Below are positions 12,110-25,100 of a stretch of DNA of 64,000 nt, piece by piece. Numbering within the stretch: position 1 is the first letter of the stretch; each line of letters starts with the position of its first letter. A program made the position numbers and the translations under genes. The notes under the pieces are model-generated. The model ran no database searches and had not been told where the DNA came from. It saw only the letters and a list, made by a program, of their open reading frames with translations. This stretch comes from Adiantum capillus-veneris (lineage: Eukaryota > Streptophyta > Polypodiopsida > Polypodiales > Pteridaceae), in contig CM043963.1 of assembly GCA_014529385.2 (NCBI GenBank), forward strand, positions 103,582,912 to 103,646,911. The letters run 5' to 3'.

Positions 12110-15100
12110 GCTTCGAACTTTTTTAACAGGCCTTTAATTCTGAAGCACATTTCCTTCAATGAGGTGTTCTTGCTCTTCCACACACCCAGCACTTGCTTCA
12201 CCACTAACAAGGCATCACCTTTTATGCTCAACCTTCGAACCCCATGCTTCAAACAAATGTGTAATCCGGCTTCCAATGTAGCATATTCAGCCTCATTGTT
12301 ACTATGCGCATCCAATTTGAACCCTCTCTTGCATACTAGCTTCCCCTTTGGATCATAAAGTGCTATACCCCCTGAAGCTGCATCATGGCTCTTTCTGTAT
12401 GAACCATCAAAGAACAACACATGTGCAGTGCTGATCTGTGGCACTTCTTCAACTACCTTTCTCACCACCTCTTCCTTAACAATAAGGGGATTCTCCTTGT
12501 AGGTCAACAAATCAGCTAGGGTAGCCCTTGTACTATCTTCCACTAGAAAAGAGAACTCAAACTCTTGCAGCTCAATTACCCATTTCTTCACCACATTTGA
12601 CATGTTAGTACCATTAATTAACTGTGGCAAAAAGGCATAACTCATCAAGAAAACAAAAGGCCGTGGTACCAAGTAATGACGAAATCGTCGACAAGCAAAT
12701 ATTACACTGGCCATCACTAGCTCTACTTCCGAGAACTTTCTCTCCGCTACCAACTTCACTCGGCTTGCACAATACACTGGCCTCATATAATGGCTGCCCT
12801 TCCGCTTTTGCAATAGCATGGCTCCAATGGCATCATCCCCTACTGAGGGATTTACATAAAAAACTTTCTCCCAATCAGGAGCCTGCATGGCTGACAAACC
12901 CCCTAACACCTCTTTCACCTCTTGAAACACTTCTTCACACTTGTCATCCCATTGCAATGGATCATGCTTTGCCACTTGTTGTAATGGATAAAGAATCTGA
13001 GAAGACAATGGAATAAACCTTGCCATGTACTTCACTTTGTGTATAAAGGTTGCCAATTGCTTCGTACTCGTAGGTGATGGAAGAAGAATAATAGACTTAA
13101 CCTTGTCTGGATCAGCCTCAATGCCATTTTCTGACACCATGTGGCCCAATAACTTCACCCTTGGCTGTGCTAGATGACATTTCTTTGGATTTAGTTGTCC
13201 TCCACATTCATCATATCGAGCCAATACCATCTGCAGCTTCTCATGGTGATCAGCCCTACTGCTATAGACACAGAAGTCATCCATAAAAGCTTTAACACAA
13301 CTACCAATGAATGGTTCCAACACCCAATTTGCTCTCTCTTGATAGAAGGAAGGTCCATTTGACAACCCAAATGGCAATACTGTGTAGCAATAGCAGCCCC
13401 ATGGCGTAATAAAAGTTGTCTTTGTGCGATCTTTAAGAGCAATCTTCAATTGAAAATAGCCTGAAAAACCATCACACACACTGTACCTCTCATAACCTGC
13501 CACTGAATCCAAGATCTGATCGATGAATGGAAGAGGATATGGGTTCTTCTTAGTGGCTGCATTTAAGGGTTTAAAATCTACACAAATTCTCCACTTCCCA
13601 TCCTTCTTTAGAATGACTACTACTGGACTCACCCATTCTGTGGTCTCCACAGGGACTATGAATCCTGCCTTCAACAACTTGTCCACCTCTTCTCGCAAGG
13701 CTTCCATTTGCTCTTGACCCATCCTTCTTAGCCTTTGCCGCACTGGCTTAGCACCGTCTTTCAGCTCTATATGCATCTCTTCACCCTTGAACCCTCTGAT
13801 CTCTTCATATGAAGTAATGAACAAATCAGGAAAACTAGCCAGCATGTGCAAATATATCTCCTTCTCCATAGCTGAGAGGTCTCCACTGATCATTTGTGTC
13901 ATCAATTCCTGCTTCTTTGACAACTCAACCTTGGTTTTCATCAGCCCTTCAATCACTTCATAAGGCCCTTCACTTTCATCTTCAACCTCATTCGCAAATG
14001 CAACTAAACCAAACTCCTGGATTTCTTTGTCCATCAAAAGAAATGAAACATCAGCATCCTCATCACTGCTGGTAGTGCTATCACTGTCCTCATCTGTCAC
14101 TGTGGAAGAGTCTTCATCACTAGACTCATCCTCATCTTCATAAAGCTCCTCTAATCGTTTCCTTGTGTCCATATTATAAAGCTTCTTGGTACCTGTCTTT
14201 CCATAGAGGCTAATTGTACCATGTCGCCAATCTTGAACAGCTCCCACTGCACGTAACCATGGCCTGCCCAGTATAATAGGATATGCTCCCAACCCTGCTG
14301 GCATCACATGAAAATCAACCACTGCCTTTGCATCATATGCCTCCACTTCTAAGCTCTTTACAACACCTAAGCATTTTACTTTTTGATGGTTTGCCAATCT
14401 GATCCGAAAACCTGACACCCTAGCCACTGTGAGACCCATCTTCTCAACGCATGAGTGTGTTATGACGCATATTTGGGCTCCGCCATCCACATAACCTTGT
14501 CCCAAATTTTTCCTTTTATGCCACACATCTACTATTGGACAAATGTCTGGTAGCTCGTCCATTGCCAACACCTTCATTGAACCTCTCTCTGGCTCCTTCT
14601 CCATTGGGTTAACCATCCTCTTCCACTGTCGCTTTAGCTTAGGCACCATCTCTATAAGCTGCCCAAAAGTAACATCTGCCTTCCTGCTCGTCAGATCCTC
14701 CTTCAAGTCATAGCTTAATTGCCCATCCCCTAGTGGAAAATCTGAAACATGAAACTTTCGACGAGCTCTCCTTTTCCTCTTGGCCTTGACATCCTCGCCT
14801 TCATGGCTCTTTCCTTTCTTCTTACTAGGACTTGGGGCACTTCTTCCTTCCTTTTCCTCTGTGGTCCTCTTCCCAATAGGCATCACTAATGTATCCTCTA
14901 GCTTTGATGCCTTCTCCAAGGTGACTTCACTTAGCACTTTTGTCTTTCCCTTTTCCTCCTGGGTCAGTCCACTGGTTCCTTCGTCTCCCTTAATTTCGAT
15001 GCCATAATCATTTGACCTAGTTAGCACTTGTCTTGGCAATGGATACATGTCTCCCCCCATCCTTGGTGGCTTATCACATTGCGGGCTGATGTGACCCAAC

Positions 15101-15981
15101 TCTCCACAATTATAATATGTGGGCGTCTGCCTCCAAAACCTACCATTGCTTTGTCCAACACCATTCCTAGGCCTTTCTTCACCTCCTGGCTGATTTGCAA
15201 ACCTCCCTCGACCTCGATTACTTCCCACTTGACCTAGCATGTTTAGGCTGAGATTCTTCATCAAATCTACCATTTGCCTCATGTCTTGCCTTAGCCCATC
15301 ATCTTGCACTGCTGTAGTGACCACTGCTGGCATAACCTGAGTAGTAACAGGAACTACTGGTTCATGATGAACCCCTGACATGCGCCCTTGTAAAGACTCT
15401 ATAGGCTGAAATTCAAACCTCATTGGCAAAGACTCCACCCCTAACTGGCTCATTTTCCTCAGCTTCCACTCTTTGTTCCTTGCTACCTCCAGTGCATCCT
15501 CATATGTCCTAGGCTTCTTTAGCTCCACTCTCCAACGTATATTCTCCCAAAGACCAGCTAAGAACCTGTCCTTCTTCATCATGTCAGGCGGGGGTACCTG
15601 TGGTGCTAAAGCCTTGCACATTCGCTCCCATGCCAATGAAAACTTACGTATGTACGCATCTACTGGCTCACCTTCCTTCTACACAAAAGCTTGTACTTCT
15701 TGCCACACTTTGTCAGGATCTTCTATCTTCACAAACTCCACTTCCAATCCATGCCTTAGATTGTCCCAACTCAACCTTACAGGTGGATCATCCACACGCA
15801 ACTCCTCTTCAAATGCTTTAGACCAAACTCGTGCATCACTCTTCAAACAAATTTGGAGAAGGCGTAACATCTGCGCAGGGTCATGAATCTGGTTGCTAAT
15901 GCAGGCAACCTCCATCTTTTCCAGAAAGTCCTCCACATCTTCATCACTTCTTCCATGAAACTCCGGATAAGAGAAAGCCAT
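12106..15981 (-). pseudogene. Gag-protease-RT-RNase H polyprotein of G (one internal stop)
   Basis: Starts at ATG 15981 (MAFSYPEFHGRSDEDVEDF). A TAG at 15679-15681 interrupts gag where the sense codon was probably CAG; the same frame then runs to 12106. Order: capsid; zinc knuckle near 15110 reading YYNCGELGHISPQC, with the first Cys replaced by Tyr; an acidic linker; protease active site VDGGAQICV (~14490, DGG instead of D-S/T-G); reverse transcriptase with KWRICVDFKPLN and FMDD (~13280); RNase H; then a second RNase H (FFDGSY ~12410, NNEAEY ~12300, KGDALLVV ~12215). The second RNase H marks the plant Tat clade. The frame stops at TGA where integrase begins in -1. Confidence 0.92.
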
Positions 15982-16083
15982 GGCTACCCAAATTATGATG
16001 CTTTGAGAACCCCTTCGAACACACGTGCAAGAACCCAAAACTTTTCACTACCCAATCCCCAAAAACTTCAATGGAGCTCAGCT

Positions 16084-16302
16084 TTAGATAAGGACAAACA
16101 CATGCACATCAAATGAGTTTTCATAGTTAATCATCGGAATGACAACAGGCAAAGGACATTCCAGGATCTCTCTCAATCTTCTTGGCCCAAACATAAAGAC
16201 TATGCGCTGTTGGAAAAAGATCTTCCTGGACACATGAACATTAATCTGAATTCTTTGAGTTAAATGAAAAGGAGTGAACTGAGGGCCATTTTGATCATCC
16301 AT
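16084..16302 (-). CDS. Conserved 72-aa pre-gag protein of unknown function (G copy, intact)
   Basis: An intact frame from ATG 16302 to TAA 16084, 102 bp before the gag ATG. In-frame codons upstream of this ATG are open but diverge from the relatives, so I choose this start. Shared core with the D and E copies: VSRKIFFQQRIV, then FG-x3-L-x-EIL, then P-x2-[IL]-P and a final [DN]Y-x2-SF-[DN]V. The protein is basic in its middle and hydrophobic at its end. No Cys, no clear membrane segment, no known domain that I recognise. Ogre/Tat elements are known to carry an extra, much larger ORF before gag; any relation is speculative. Likely translated first from the genomic RNA. Confidence 0.75.
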   Translation of the reverse strand: MDDQNGPQFTPFHLTQRIQINVHVSRKIFFQQRIVFMFGPRRLREILECPLPVVIPMINYENSFDVHVFVLI

Positions 16303-17041
16303 TAAAGCCAACCATGAAGCTCCCAAGAAGGCACACCTGACTCAACCTCTGATTTTGCCAGAATTTCAGCAGCATAACAGCATAAATGGCTCAAAATACC
16401 AAAAAACCAGCCATCATAACTTGGGAAAATTTCGACAGAGTTTCCCCAAAAGTAGAGCAGTAGGAACCCAAAATATAGACTGTCTATGTATGCATAAACT
16501 GTCAACAATAGAACCCGAGCATCAAGTAGGACTCACTAGTACATAGCCTATGGCGAGGTCACAAAAAGGGTGCTCCAGCTACCTGTATCACCGAAAGGAT
16601 CTCCACATTTGAGAATCCCCCAGCTCAATAAAAACCTCACGCTATCGACCCTCACACGAAGGCTAATGCAAATCGCGTATAGTCAAGTCTCAGAAATGAC
16701 TATCTTCCAAACCAAGTCTCAGAAATGGCTGGGACTGCCAAATACAACCAAGTATGGCTCCACAAATGCGTACAATGGAAGTTTCCACAAGTAACGTACA
16801 ATCCAGCAGACAATGCGCTCAAATAGGCGCCAAGTGATGCATTCCCACAACAACTGCAAGTGACATCACTGCTAGTATATCATTGTACTCCAGCTAACTG
16901 TACCTGTGTGAATCACCTGTACCTGTACCTGTCCCTGTAACCTGTAACCTGTAATCTGCAACCTGCAACCTATAATCTCGAAGCTCGAAGCTCGAAGCAG
17001 AAGGTACTCGAAGAAGATCCTCCGTGGGGGCGCCAAAAGAA
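16303..17041 (-). other. Leader and primer-binding site of G
   Basis: The minus strand leaves the LTR with TTCTTT then TGGCGCCCCCACGGAGGAT (about 17017-17035), the likely primer-binding site. The tRNA is not assigned. The rest is non-coding and matches F1. Repeated CTGTAACCTGTAACC-like phrases occur near 16910-16975. Confidence 0.65.
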
Positions 17042-18179
17042 TGTGAGCGGGATGAAAACACACACAGCGCCTCTATAACGACCCGACACACACTCTTGGG
17101 AAGATACACACACACACTATGGGGCACCACTCGGCTTACACAACACACCTGGCCGAGACAGGGAACACACTTCTGGAGTGAGAGGAGAGAGACTATCCAC
17201 TTGCCCACTCCACACAGAGACACACACACACACACACAAAAACTCAGCTCAAAAGAGGAGAACTTCTGATGTTTAGATACAAATGAGCTTGGGCCAACAC
17301 CAATGGGGCAAACAGCTCACACAATATGGGTAAAAGATACCAGATACAATCACAAATTGGAGAAGAAGCTTCACTCACCGGAGAAGATTACACAGAAAAA
17401 CAGCAGAAAAAGAGTGAGGAATTTGGCAAAATGGACAGCCCCATCGCGTCCGGAACGGCCCAAAACCCCAGTCTACAATGTCAAAGTGCTCAAATCCGAC
17501 CTCAGATGAGCAGTTTACGGCCAAAACAGGCTCCAAAATGAGCAAAAACACACCTGCGGCTGTTCCTCCTCTCTTCTCCACGTTTTTTCTGGTCTTCTCT
17601 CTGTTTTTTCAGTTCCCACACTTAGCTTTATTAGTTGGGCACCCTTGGCCTTTTAGATGACCTCAAACGGACCCCGAACAGGCCAAAAACTGACCTCGCA
17701 GTGCATAGTTGTCACCTTTTTGCATCATCCGCACACCTGGCACTCAGCTTTTTTCAAATAATGCATCTCGCCACCACGTGAAGTGGCCCCAAAAAGTGAT
17801 CCTAATGATGACCTTTCTGCGTAACTCTCACAAGAAAACAACCACGTTGTGTCCGTCCTCATCCGCGTGCAAATATTGACCTCGTTCGCCCTCCTGACGC
17901 CACTAGATGCCATCTGACGCACCTGCTGACCTCACATCGTCGGCCCGCGGATAGCTTCCTCGAGAAGTTTTACGCGCTACCAACTTTTCATTATTGTATA
18001 AAAAACACACTGGTACTGGTAATAGTGAAAATCGCTGCACTATGTACATGCTGTCCTACCTGTACACATGTGGGCCCCACATAACCACCTGGCTAAGGAA
18101 AATGGGCAATCCTTTATTTGATGCACCATGCATGTATATGTACATATGCGCAATCCCTTGCTCCAAAAAACTCCTGACA
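17042..18179 (-). repeat. 5' LTR of G
   Basis: 1138 bp, partner of 9461-10602. Most of the differences between the two are C/T or G/A transitions. Confidence 0.95.
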
Positions 18180-19762
18180 CCGCCAAGAGTTGCACTCAAC
18201 TAGCTCTTTGGAGAATAGCTTAGAGTAGAGCACATAATGAAGAAACAATATATACAAATATTGATGAAGATGTTCTTCAAAAATGGGTTAATTTTTTTAT
18301 TTGTAGCATTTCCAAAATACAAGTATTATCATTCCAGACGATATTGGAAGTACCACTATTCAGTGAAATACACTAAATGGTGATCATTTCAAAGACATTA
18401 TGCTTGTTTGTGTGAAGATACTTTGGAAATACTAGAAGGTGTCAAGGAATGGTGGCATCAATCTCTAATCCAGAATATTCAACCAGGCAAGAGGTGTGGT
18501 CATTGTCAGAAGAGAGGTCACAAGGTTTCTAATGATGATGATTGTCCATGTTTGAATCTTCAAAATTTAGTGGATATTGAGACACAAGTCTAGCACCAAT
18601 GGGATGAAAATATTCAAGTCAAGATGGAGTTTTCTAAATCGTCTAAATATTCTTGTGATTTAGTGATGGATTCGAATTCCAAGAAGCAAAATCAAAATGT
18701 TCAATAGCCCCATCATAAAGAGTTGAGGATACTGGAAATAGATGTTCCCCAATTGGATGAAGCCTGGTCACCTTTGTCATTTGTTGAATGGCTGCTAGTC
18801 CTTGCGGACATGAATACATATTCATGTCCTTGCGGACATGAATACATAGCCAGTAGGAAATTGGACCGGTTCGTAGTTCACTTATAGCCTAGCAAGTCTT
18901 ACATCAATCTAGAGTTCTATGCTCCCAGAGAGGATGATGTTTCTAATGGTGTTATCAGGATCAGAGCACTGGAGTCCCGTCTACTTTGTCTTGTCATAGA
19001 TAATCAAGAAGCAAAAAAAAGAGGAACTTGCACAAGAAGCACTCACTCTTCAGGGCATGTATATGAGGGCAAAGATGGAATTGATCATTGCACACCACCT
19101 ATTACTGCTTCACATGCTCTAATGGATGTGTTCAATGCAGTTGATGTGTCGGTTGTGCATGATTGTTGGTGTAAAGGCGTTTGTGCCTTGCCCGACCGCC
19201 CATGCTATGGGTGCCCACACACTGCTCACCTTATTGTGTATACATATATACAACAATAAGGAGTAGATCATTCTGAGACCTACTCCACCCACACAATGTC
19301 TAATATCTTCCTCTCCCCTTCTTGCATGCATGCATCCTCTTGATCCTCCCCTAGAAAAAATGTTGTTAATGGGAGATGAGTTGCAGTGCTTGAATGAGTT
19401 TTTGATTGTCGTATCAATGCTCTTTGTTTTGTTAGTTTTGTTAAGGTCTAAAGATCGTGCCAAAGAAAGTGATGCAACTAGAGATACGTTTTTTGTGCTC
19501 GAGAGCGATCATCTCACCTTGCTAAAAATCTAAAAGAACTGAAACAGGGGAGGCTCTATGTAGCAACGAAGAAGCAAAGCAGTCAATTATCTGTTGTGAG
19601 TAGGAAATTGGAGCATTGAGGGCAATAGAGATTTGGATCCCACGAGCAAGGAGTCGAGCACATTTGAAATCTTAGAGCTCAGGAGCATCACAAGAAGATT
19701 TAGAAATATTCTCATGTAGGAAAACGGAGTCTCTTTCAATGTTTTTCATACAATGTATAACT
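18180..19762. other. Old intergenic DNA; zinc-knuckle remnant near 18480
   Basis: A 61-codon frame at 18408-18593 has a Cys-His pattern like a retroviral zinc knuckle (CGHCQKRGHK, then Cys), with WWHQSL before it; possibly a dead gag fragment, but weak. A 21-bp phrase (CCTTGCGGACATGAATACATA) is duplicated near 18797-18848. At about 19164 a TGTTGGTG-starting stretch with a TATA-like run could be an old LTR, unproven. Confidence 0.35.
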
Positions 19763-19986
19763 TCATGAGCTTCTGCTCGAGAGGCACCACATACCTAGCT
19801 AGGTACGATTGGGGGCAGGGGACCACCGACATCATGAGCTTCTGTGAGGAAGGCACCACATATCTAGCTAGGTACTATTGGGGGCAGGGGACCACCGGGG
19901 CAACATCATGAGCTTCTGTGAGGAAGGCACCACATATCGTACCTAGCTAGATATGTGGTGCCTTCCTCAGAGAAGCTCATGATGTT
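19763..19986. repeat. Three direct copies of a ~70-bp unit ending in a hairpin
   Basis: Units begin CATGAGCTTCTG at 19763, 19833 and 19907 and share AGGCACCACATA and GGGGGCAGGGGACCACCG. The third copy is followed by its own inverted copy: arms 19902-19938 and 19949-19986 around an 11-bp loop. The arms are complementary except for about one mismatch. Confidence 0.8.
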
Positions 19987-21618
19987 GAAGTAAGTCACAA
20001 TGTGGGAATTATTGTGAGAATTTGTCAAAACTTCTTGTGCATGAAGCAACATTGCTTGTGTGTAGTGAGAGGAAGGGGATGAGTTTGAAGCGGCCGGTAG
20101 CAGCTAATTACGAGCAGTGAAGGGACCAGTCACCAGATTTGCATACAATCAAAAGCCGACAACAAAGCAAGGGGGATTTACTAGTAAATTTGAAGTTGGG
20201 TAGCTGTGCAATCCGAGGGCAGCGATCAAAGCTTGAATTGTGTGAAATCAAGTAGCAACAGCTGATTGAGGCCGCAACAACACTAGTGGCAAGGCTTGGA
20301 AATCGAGCTTAAGTTTGCGGCAAACTGAGTAAGCATAAGCAGATCGGCAACTCGTGAGCAGGCAAAAGCTTGCATTAAAGCTTGGTTTTCACTAACGCTA
20401 AGGCAAGGGAGTGATCGTGTGTGTTGCTCTCTCACTCACAGGAATAGAGAGGATAAGTTTTTTTCTCTCTTAGCATGTGTTCACACACACTCGGAATTGA
20501 GAAGCAATAGGTTCAGTTTGACAGAGGAAAGATAGAAAGAGAGAGAGAGTGTATGCTCTACCATGGATATATGCAAAAGAGGGAGAACTCGCACTTGATT
20601 TTGGCCATCCACATCGATGGAATCCTCTCTCGGGTTTGCGGCAACGGTTTGGGCTCTGCTAGCTTCTCTCCGGGGAAACCTTGTGTAGTTGACAGGTAGA
20701 GAGAGTGAGTGGATCGGCTCCTGGATCGGATCCATCTTTGGCGAGTGATTTCTACCCGATGATTTCTTCTCGATTTTTGGCATTCTTTTGAGCAACTTGT
20801 GGCAGCTACAGCATTTGCGAGTGCTTTTGTCCAATGGCAAAAAGCGGCATCGATAGTTGTCTCAGCTTCAGCATAGTGGAAGCAAGAGATAGCAATTGGG
20901 ATCTCCTTTGATGTAGCTTTTTCAACGACTCCCCTCCCACACCCCATTCTAGAGCCGATTTTCTCTCATGGATGTTCCCCAACACCCCAGTTTCTTGACA
21001 TCGATACAATAGGAGACAAACTAGCAAGCCCCCATCCGGAGTAGCCCGGTTTGATGTAGTCTCCATAGCATTTCACATTTGATGGTACTCCCAATTTCTA
21101 GATTCAGCAACACACAACCGGTGCATATCGGCTCTAATGAACCATTTTGACACAGTTTTTCTTGTGAGCAAGGCTCTGGGACATCATTTATGACCACTGC
21201 TTGTGCCATTAGGAAGACGATGGGGTCTAGGAGGGTTCTTTATTTTTCATGAGCTTATGGAGGTAGTTAAGATTTTGACAAATAGGTATATGCCATGTGT
21301 GCAAGAATGGTGGGTGTGTAAGAGATGTGTAAGAGTGGTCAAAGGATGCACTTTTCTCCCACCAAAAGGAGGTGGAAATCTTTATGGTTTTCGACAAATA
21401 AATTAAACCAATTTCTATATCACAAAACTTTGGGGTTCCGAAAAGTCTACAAAGTGTCTTGAAAGTTTGTAATACATCCTGATACCTGTAACATAATGCA
21501 CCCGGTAGTAGCCATTGTGGCATCCTTCCACCAATGGAGCATAGCTATCCCATTCTTTCAGTACATCAGATGGGTGATCCCACTAATACTTTTTTATCTT
21601 TGGTTGAAACATTTCCTC
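19987..21618. other. Intergenic DNA, nothing identified
   Basis: Low-complexity GA runs near 20530; no family recognised in any frame on either strand. Confidence 0.35.
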
Positions 21619-23235
21619 TATCATAATAACTAACATCTAATTCTCCCAAATGATTTTCTCATGTTAAACTGATCATTTAATATGGGAAAGTACCAGGGGA
21701 GAAAAAGCTAGAATATTGGTTAAGCTGGCAGACCGGCCAGAAGTAGGGATCCAAAGGAGGAAAAACAAGGATCCAAAGGGGGGGGCATCTGGGCATCTGC
21801 AAAAGAGCAATGTGCAACAATGGGCTTCAAAGCCCCTAAGGTTCAGCCCATTAAGACATCCAAAATGCCAAGGTTCCAAAATTCAAGGGTATGTCCAATG
21901 GTCCAACCCTAGGGAAAATTGGATACTTAGAGTGTACACAAAAGTCATTGGAAGCTCCTACATAGGAGGGGGCGAGCCCTTTTAGTAGGGGATGAGAGAG
22001 AACACACACACACACACACACACACACACTCATGCAAGCCCCTTTACACAAAGGGCATAGCAGACACATGTCAGTTCCCTAGGCCAATTGCCCACAAGGT
22101 GCACTCAAATCCTATTGGACGGCCATAGAGGTGGACCAATGAGAATTAGGCTAGTGTATTTCTAGTTTAACTCATTTAAAAACACTTGATAAAAGAACCA
22201 GTAAGAATTAAGCTCTCTAGAAGACTATTGGATAGTTTCCCAAGGGGTCCAATGAGCATTCAACGGCCCAATGGCTTGCCTGCTTCCTATTGGCCAGAAG
22301 ACAAAGGGGTCCAATGAGAGTTTAGTTGCATTATTTAATTACCTAAAGCTATCACAAAAGGGGAAAGGGGGACACTTTGTCACAAAGCTATCACTTATGC
22401 TTCTCAATTATGATTGGCTAAGCTTTGCAAGGTCCAATGAGGTGCTAGCAAGAGTATCTTGCAAGAGGGGTCGACCAAGAGAGAGAGGGAGACTGATTTT
22501 GGCAAGGCATTATCACACACACACACACACACACACACAATCTCATGGTGAAGCAAGAAGACTCTCTCTCTCCTTCTCAAGCTTTAATGGAAATCTCATC
22601 ATCTACTCCAAGCTTGCGAGAAGGGAGGACTACACCAACAACTCTTGGCTTTGTGATGCAGATCCAACCAAGATCCAAGCTTCAATGCATGCTCATCTCC
22701 TCTACCATGCTAATTACTAAGCTATGCTAAGATTTTATGAGTGATTATGTGAGGAGATATACTTTTTTCTCGTAAGACTACTCATTCTTCCTCTCAATCT
22801 ACTCTCATACCCTGTAGCTCTCACCATCTTGGAAGGTGTGTGAGGTCTTGGGTCTGAGACCGTGAGGTAATTGATGTTCTGTTTTATAAGTGTTTTCTTA
22901 GTGCTTGAAGATTCCATCTTCATTGCACTAGCTAGTTACTGAAGGAACACAATTGTAGAATAAAATGTCTCCCTTGATGGAGGAAACCTATAATACAAAG
23001 CCTTTAGAGGGAGAACTGGCTCCATGTAAATGCAGTACTCAACTGTTGTCAATAGCTTAATTTCTCTCTCTTTACAAGTATTGTTCATGCCTATCTAACC
23101 AGGTGTTATGATTTTTGTTGCTATCTCCATCCAAGAACTCTTGCTATGCTCATTAGGAATCTATTCTAATGAAATACTCACTATGTCTATTCTATTTTCC
23201 TCTACACACAAGTTACTAGGCCATCAAATGTTACA
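21619..23235 (+). repeat. 5' LTR of A
   Basis: Aligns with the C LTR from CCCAAATGATTTTCTCAT onward and ends TTACA directly before the primer site. Contains two AC microsatellites (about 22000-22029 and 22513-22540). Confidence 0.75.
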
Positions 23236-23236
23236 T

Positions 23237-23248
23237 TGGTATTAGAGC
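23237..23248 (+). other. Primer-binding site of A
   Basis: TGGTATTAGAGC, one C-to-T change from the tRNA-iMet-complementary TGGTATCAGAGC seen in B, C and the Copia element. Confidence 0.85.
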
Positions 23249-23637
23249 ACAAGGTTTCTCTTTTCTTGCTCAAGAAGGGAGGTTCTCAAGCTAGCTATAA
23301 ATGGTTGGTATTATTAATTGCAATTGAGAAAATGGAATAGGGTTTTTTCAACCTTGCAGTGCACCTGCGTTTGTGCAGATAACGAGGCATCACCATCGAG
23401 AGCTATGGTCTTAATAAGTGGAGTCCTATGGAGCTTGCCTATGGCTTAACCACTATTGAGCTATTAGAACCTTTACAGGAGCTGGTATTATTTTGGTGTT
23501 GAAAGACCCTCTCTTCTATTCCTTGCAGTTAATGATATTCGAGCCACAGGTACAGTAGCTTGGGTGCTTTTCTAAAGAGGTAAAGAGGAGTAGCAACTAG
23601 GGCTTGAAGTGCCAAAGTACACCTAAAAATTGTTAGA

Positions 23638-25100
23638 ATGGCTGACAATAGTAAAGAGAGTAAAATAAATGTGGATAGCTTTGATTTTGCTAATGAGTAG
23701 GCTACTAATGATGCCCCTATGCTTGTTAACTACCTTTCTTCTAGGCTTCAACAAGCCATGGGCAATTCATCCCTCCAAAGTGAAGTGCATTGGTAGCTTC
23801 GTGCTCATGGGATTCTCCAAATTCCCCACCATGACGTGAGAGTACCTAGGAAGCCTCCTTGTGAAACTTCTAAAAGAGGCCTCTCTCTGATTCGGGAAGA
23901 AGAAGAGGATCCATACAAAGGGCTCAAAAGTTTTCTTCTTGATGGCGCATCTCCTTCCCAAAGGAGAACTAAAGAGCCCCCACCAAAAGAACGAGAAAGA
24001 AGCGAGTCTCCTGCCACCTCGACGGAGACGGATCCATGAAGATGGCGGGCAAAATGCTCTCCATCACCTCCTAAACGGAGAAGACCATCACACACTTCTC
24101 CACACCATAAATCAAAGAGGGATGACAGAAAACAAGAGAAGAAAAAGGCGAGAAAGAGGTCGCGCTCTTCTCCATCTTCTTCATCCTCTTCCTCTTATGA
24201 AGAAAGTGATGGTGCAAACAAAGAATATCAAGGCAAGAAAAAGGAGAGAAAGAGGTCACCCTCTTCTCCATCTTCCTCAAATCCTTCATCTTTTGAAGAA
24301 AGCAATGGTGTAACTTTTGAACCATCAAAAAGAAGAGGCCATAGGAAATCCTATGCCGCATGGAAGAGGTGGTCCAAGCTCAAGTACAATGGCACCTTTG
24401 GTGCTATAGACAATTTGATGCGGCGTTTAGAGATGAGGACTTCACAGAGTCCTCTAAGCTACACCATGTAGCTATGCACTTTCAAAAGTCCGCAAGGCAA
24501 TGGTGGTCCAGCCTACAGGTAAACGGTGAAGCTCCACGAACATGGAAAGCTTTAAAATCTTCCACTATGAAGCAGTTTTTGGCCACCGATGCCAAAGAAA
24601 AAAGATGGCAAAGCTTGAATCTCTCTCCATATGAATCCATTCACAAATATGTAGACAAGTTTTAGGACTTCATCTCAAAGACATTCTCTTCAAAAAGATG
24701 GATTTTGGAGAGCAAAAACAACAATTTTGTGCGGGCTTATCTGAAGAAATGGCGAAGTATGTCAACTCCCAAAGGTCACGCACCATATCTGCAGTCATAT
24801 ACCATACTATGGTGGCTTCTCGAATCCATGTCCAAACAGGGGCTAAGAGAAATCCTAAGTCACGAAAAACAAGGGTTTTAATGAGCCTAAGGGGAAGGAC
24901 AATGTCCAAAAGTCTCCTAAGGGCAATTCGAATAACAACAAATCTAAGGAGAAGGGAGTTTACAAAGGGAAACACAAACTCTCTCCTAAAGAGCTTGAGC
25001 GTTATCACAAGGATAACCGTTGTTTCAAATGCGATGAGCAAGGGCATGTGTACCACGCTTGTCTCCAAAAGAACACCCACCATGAGCCTCCTCAGCTACC
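23638..25100 (+). pseudogene. Broken gag of A with an Arg/Ser-rich region
   Basis: Starts MADNSKESKINVDSFDFANE at 23638 and is then hit by stops (about 23698, 23792) and frameshifts. Recognisable blocks: an N-terminal acidic part, a basic Arg/Ser-rich stretch spread over several frames (23990-24330), capsid (FDAAFRDEDFTE, FCAGLSEEMAKYVNSQR) and an intact zinc knuckle CFKCDEQGHVYHAC near 25020. C carries the unbroken equivalent. Confidence 0.85.

Larger units (their letters stand above)
9461..18179 (-). mobile_element. G: nearly complete Tat-lineage Ty3/Gypsy retrotransposon
   Basis: An 8.7-kb minus-strand element: LTRs at 17042-18179 (5') and 9461-10602 (3'), primer site, leader, short pre-gag frame, gag, protease, reverse transcriptase, RNase H, a second RNase H of Tat type, integrase and polypurine tract. 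CCGC flanks both sides (9457-9460 and 18180-18183), a 4-bp target duplication. The LTRs differ at roughly eight single bases plus a CA-run length, so insertion was recent. Two nonsense codons (15679, 11396) and a -1 step between RNase H and integrase (12106-12109) break the polyprotein, so this copy is probably not autonomous now. Confidence 0.93.

Noticed and set aside
12624-13016. 130-codon plus-strand frame
   Set aside because: Antisense to reverse transcriptase and RNase H of G.
20481-21209. Several minus-strand frames of 60-130 codons
   Set aside because: They overlap one another in different frames, match no family I know, and have no shared start or composition signal.
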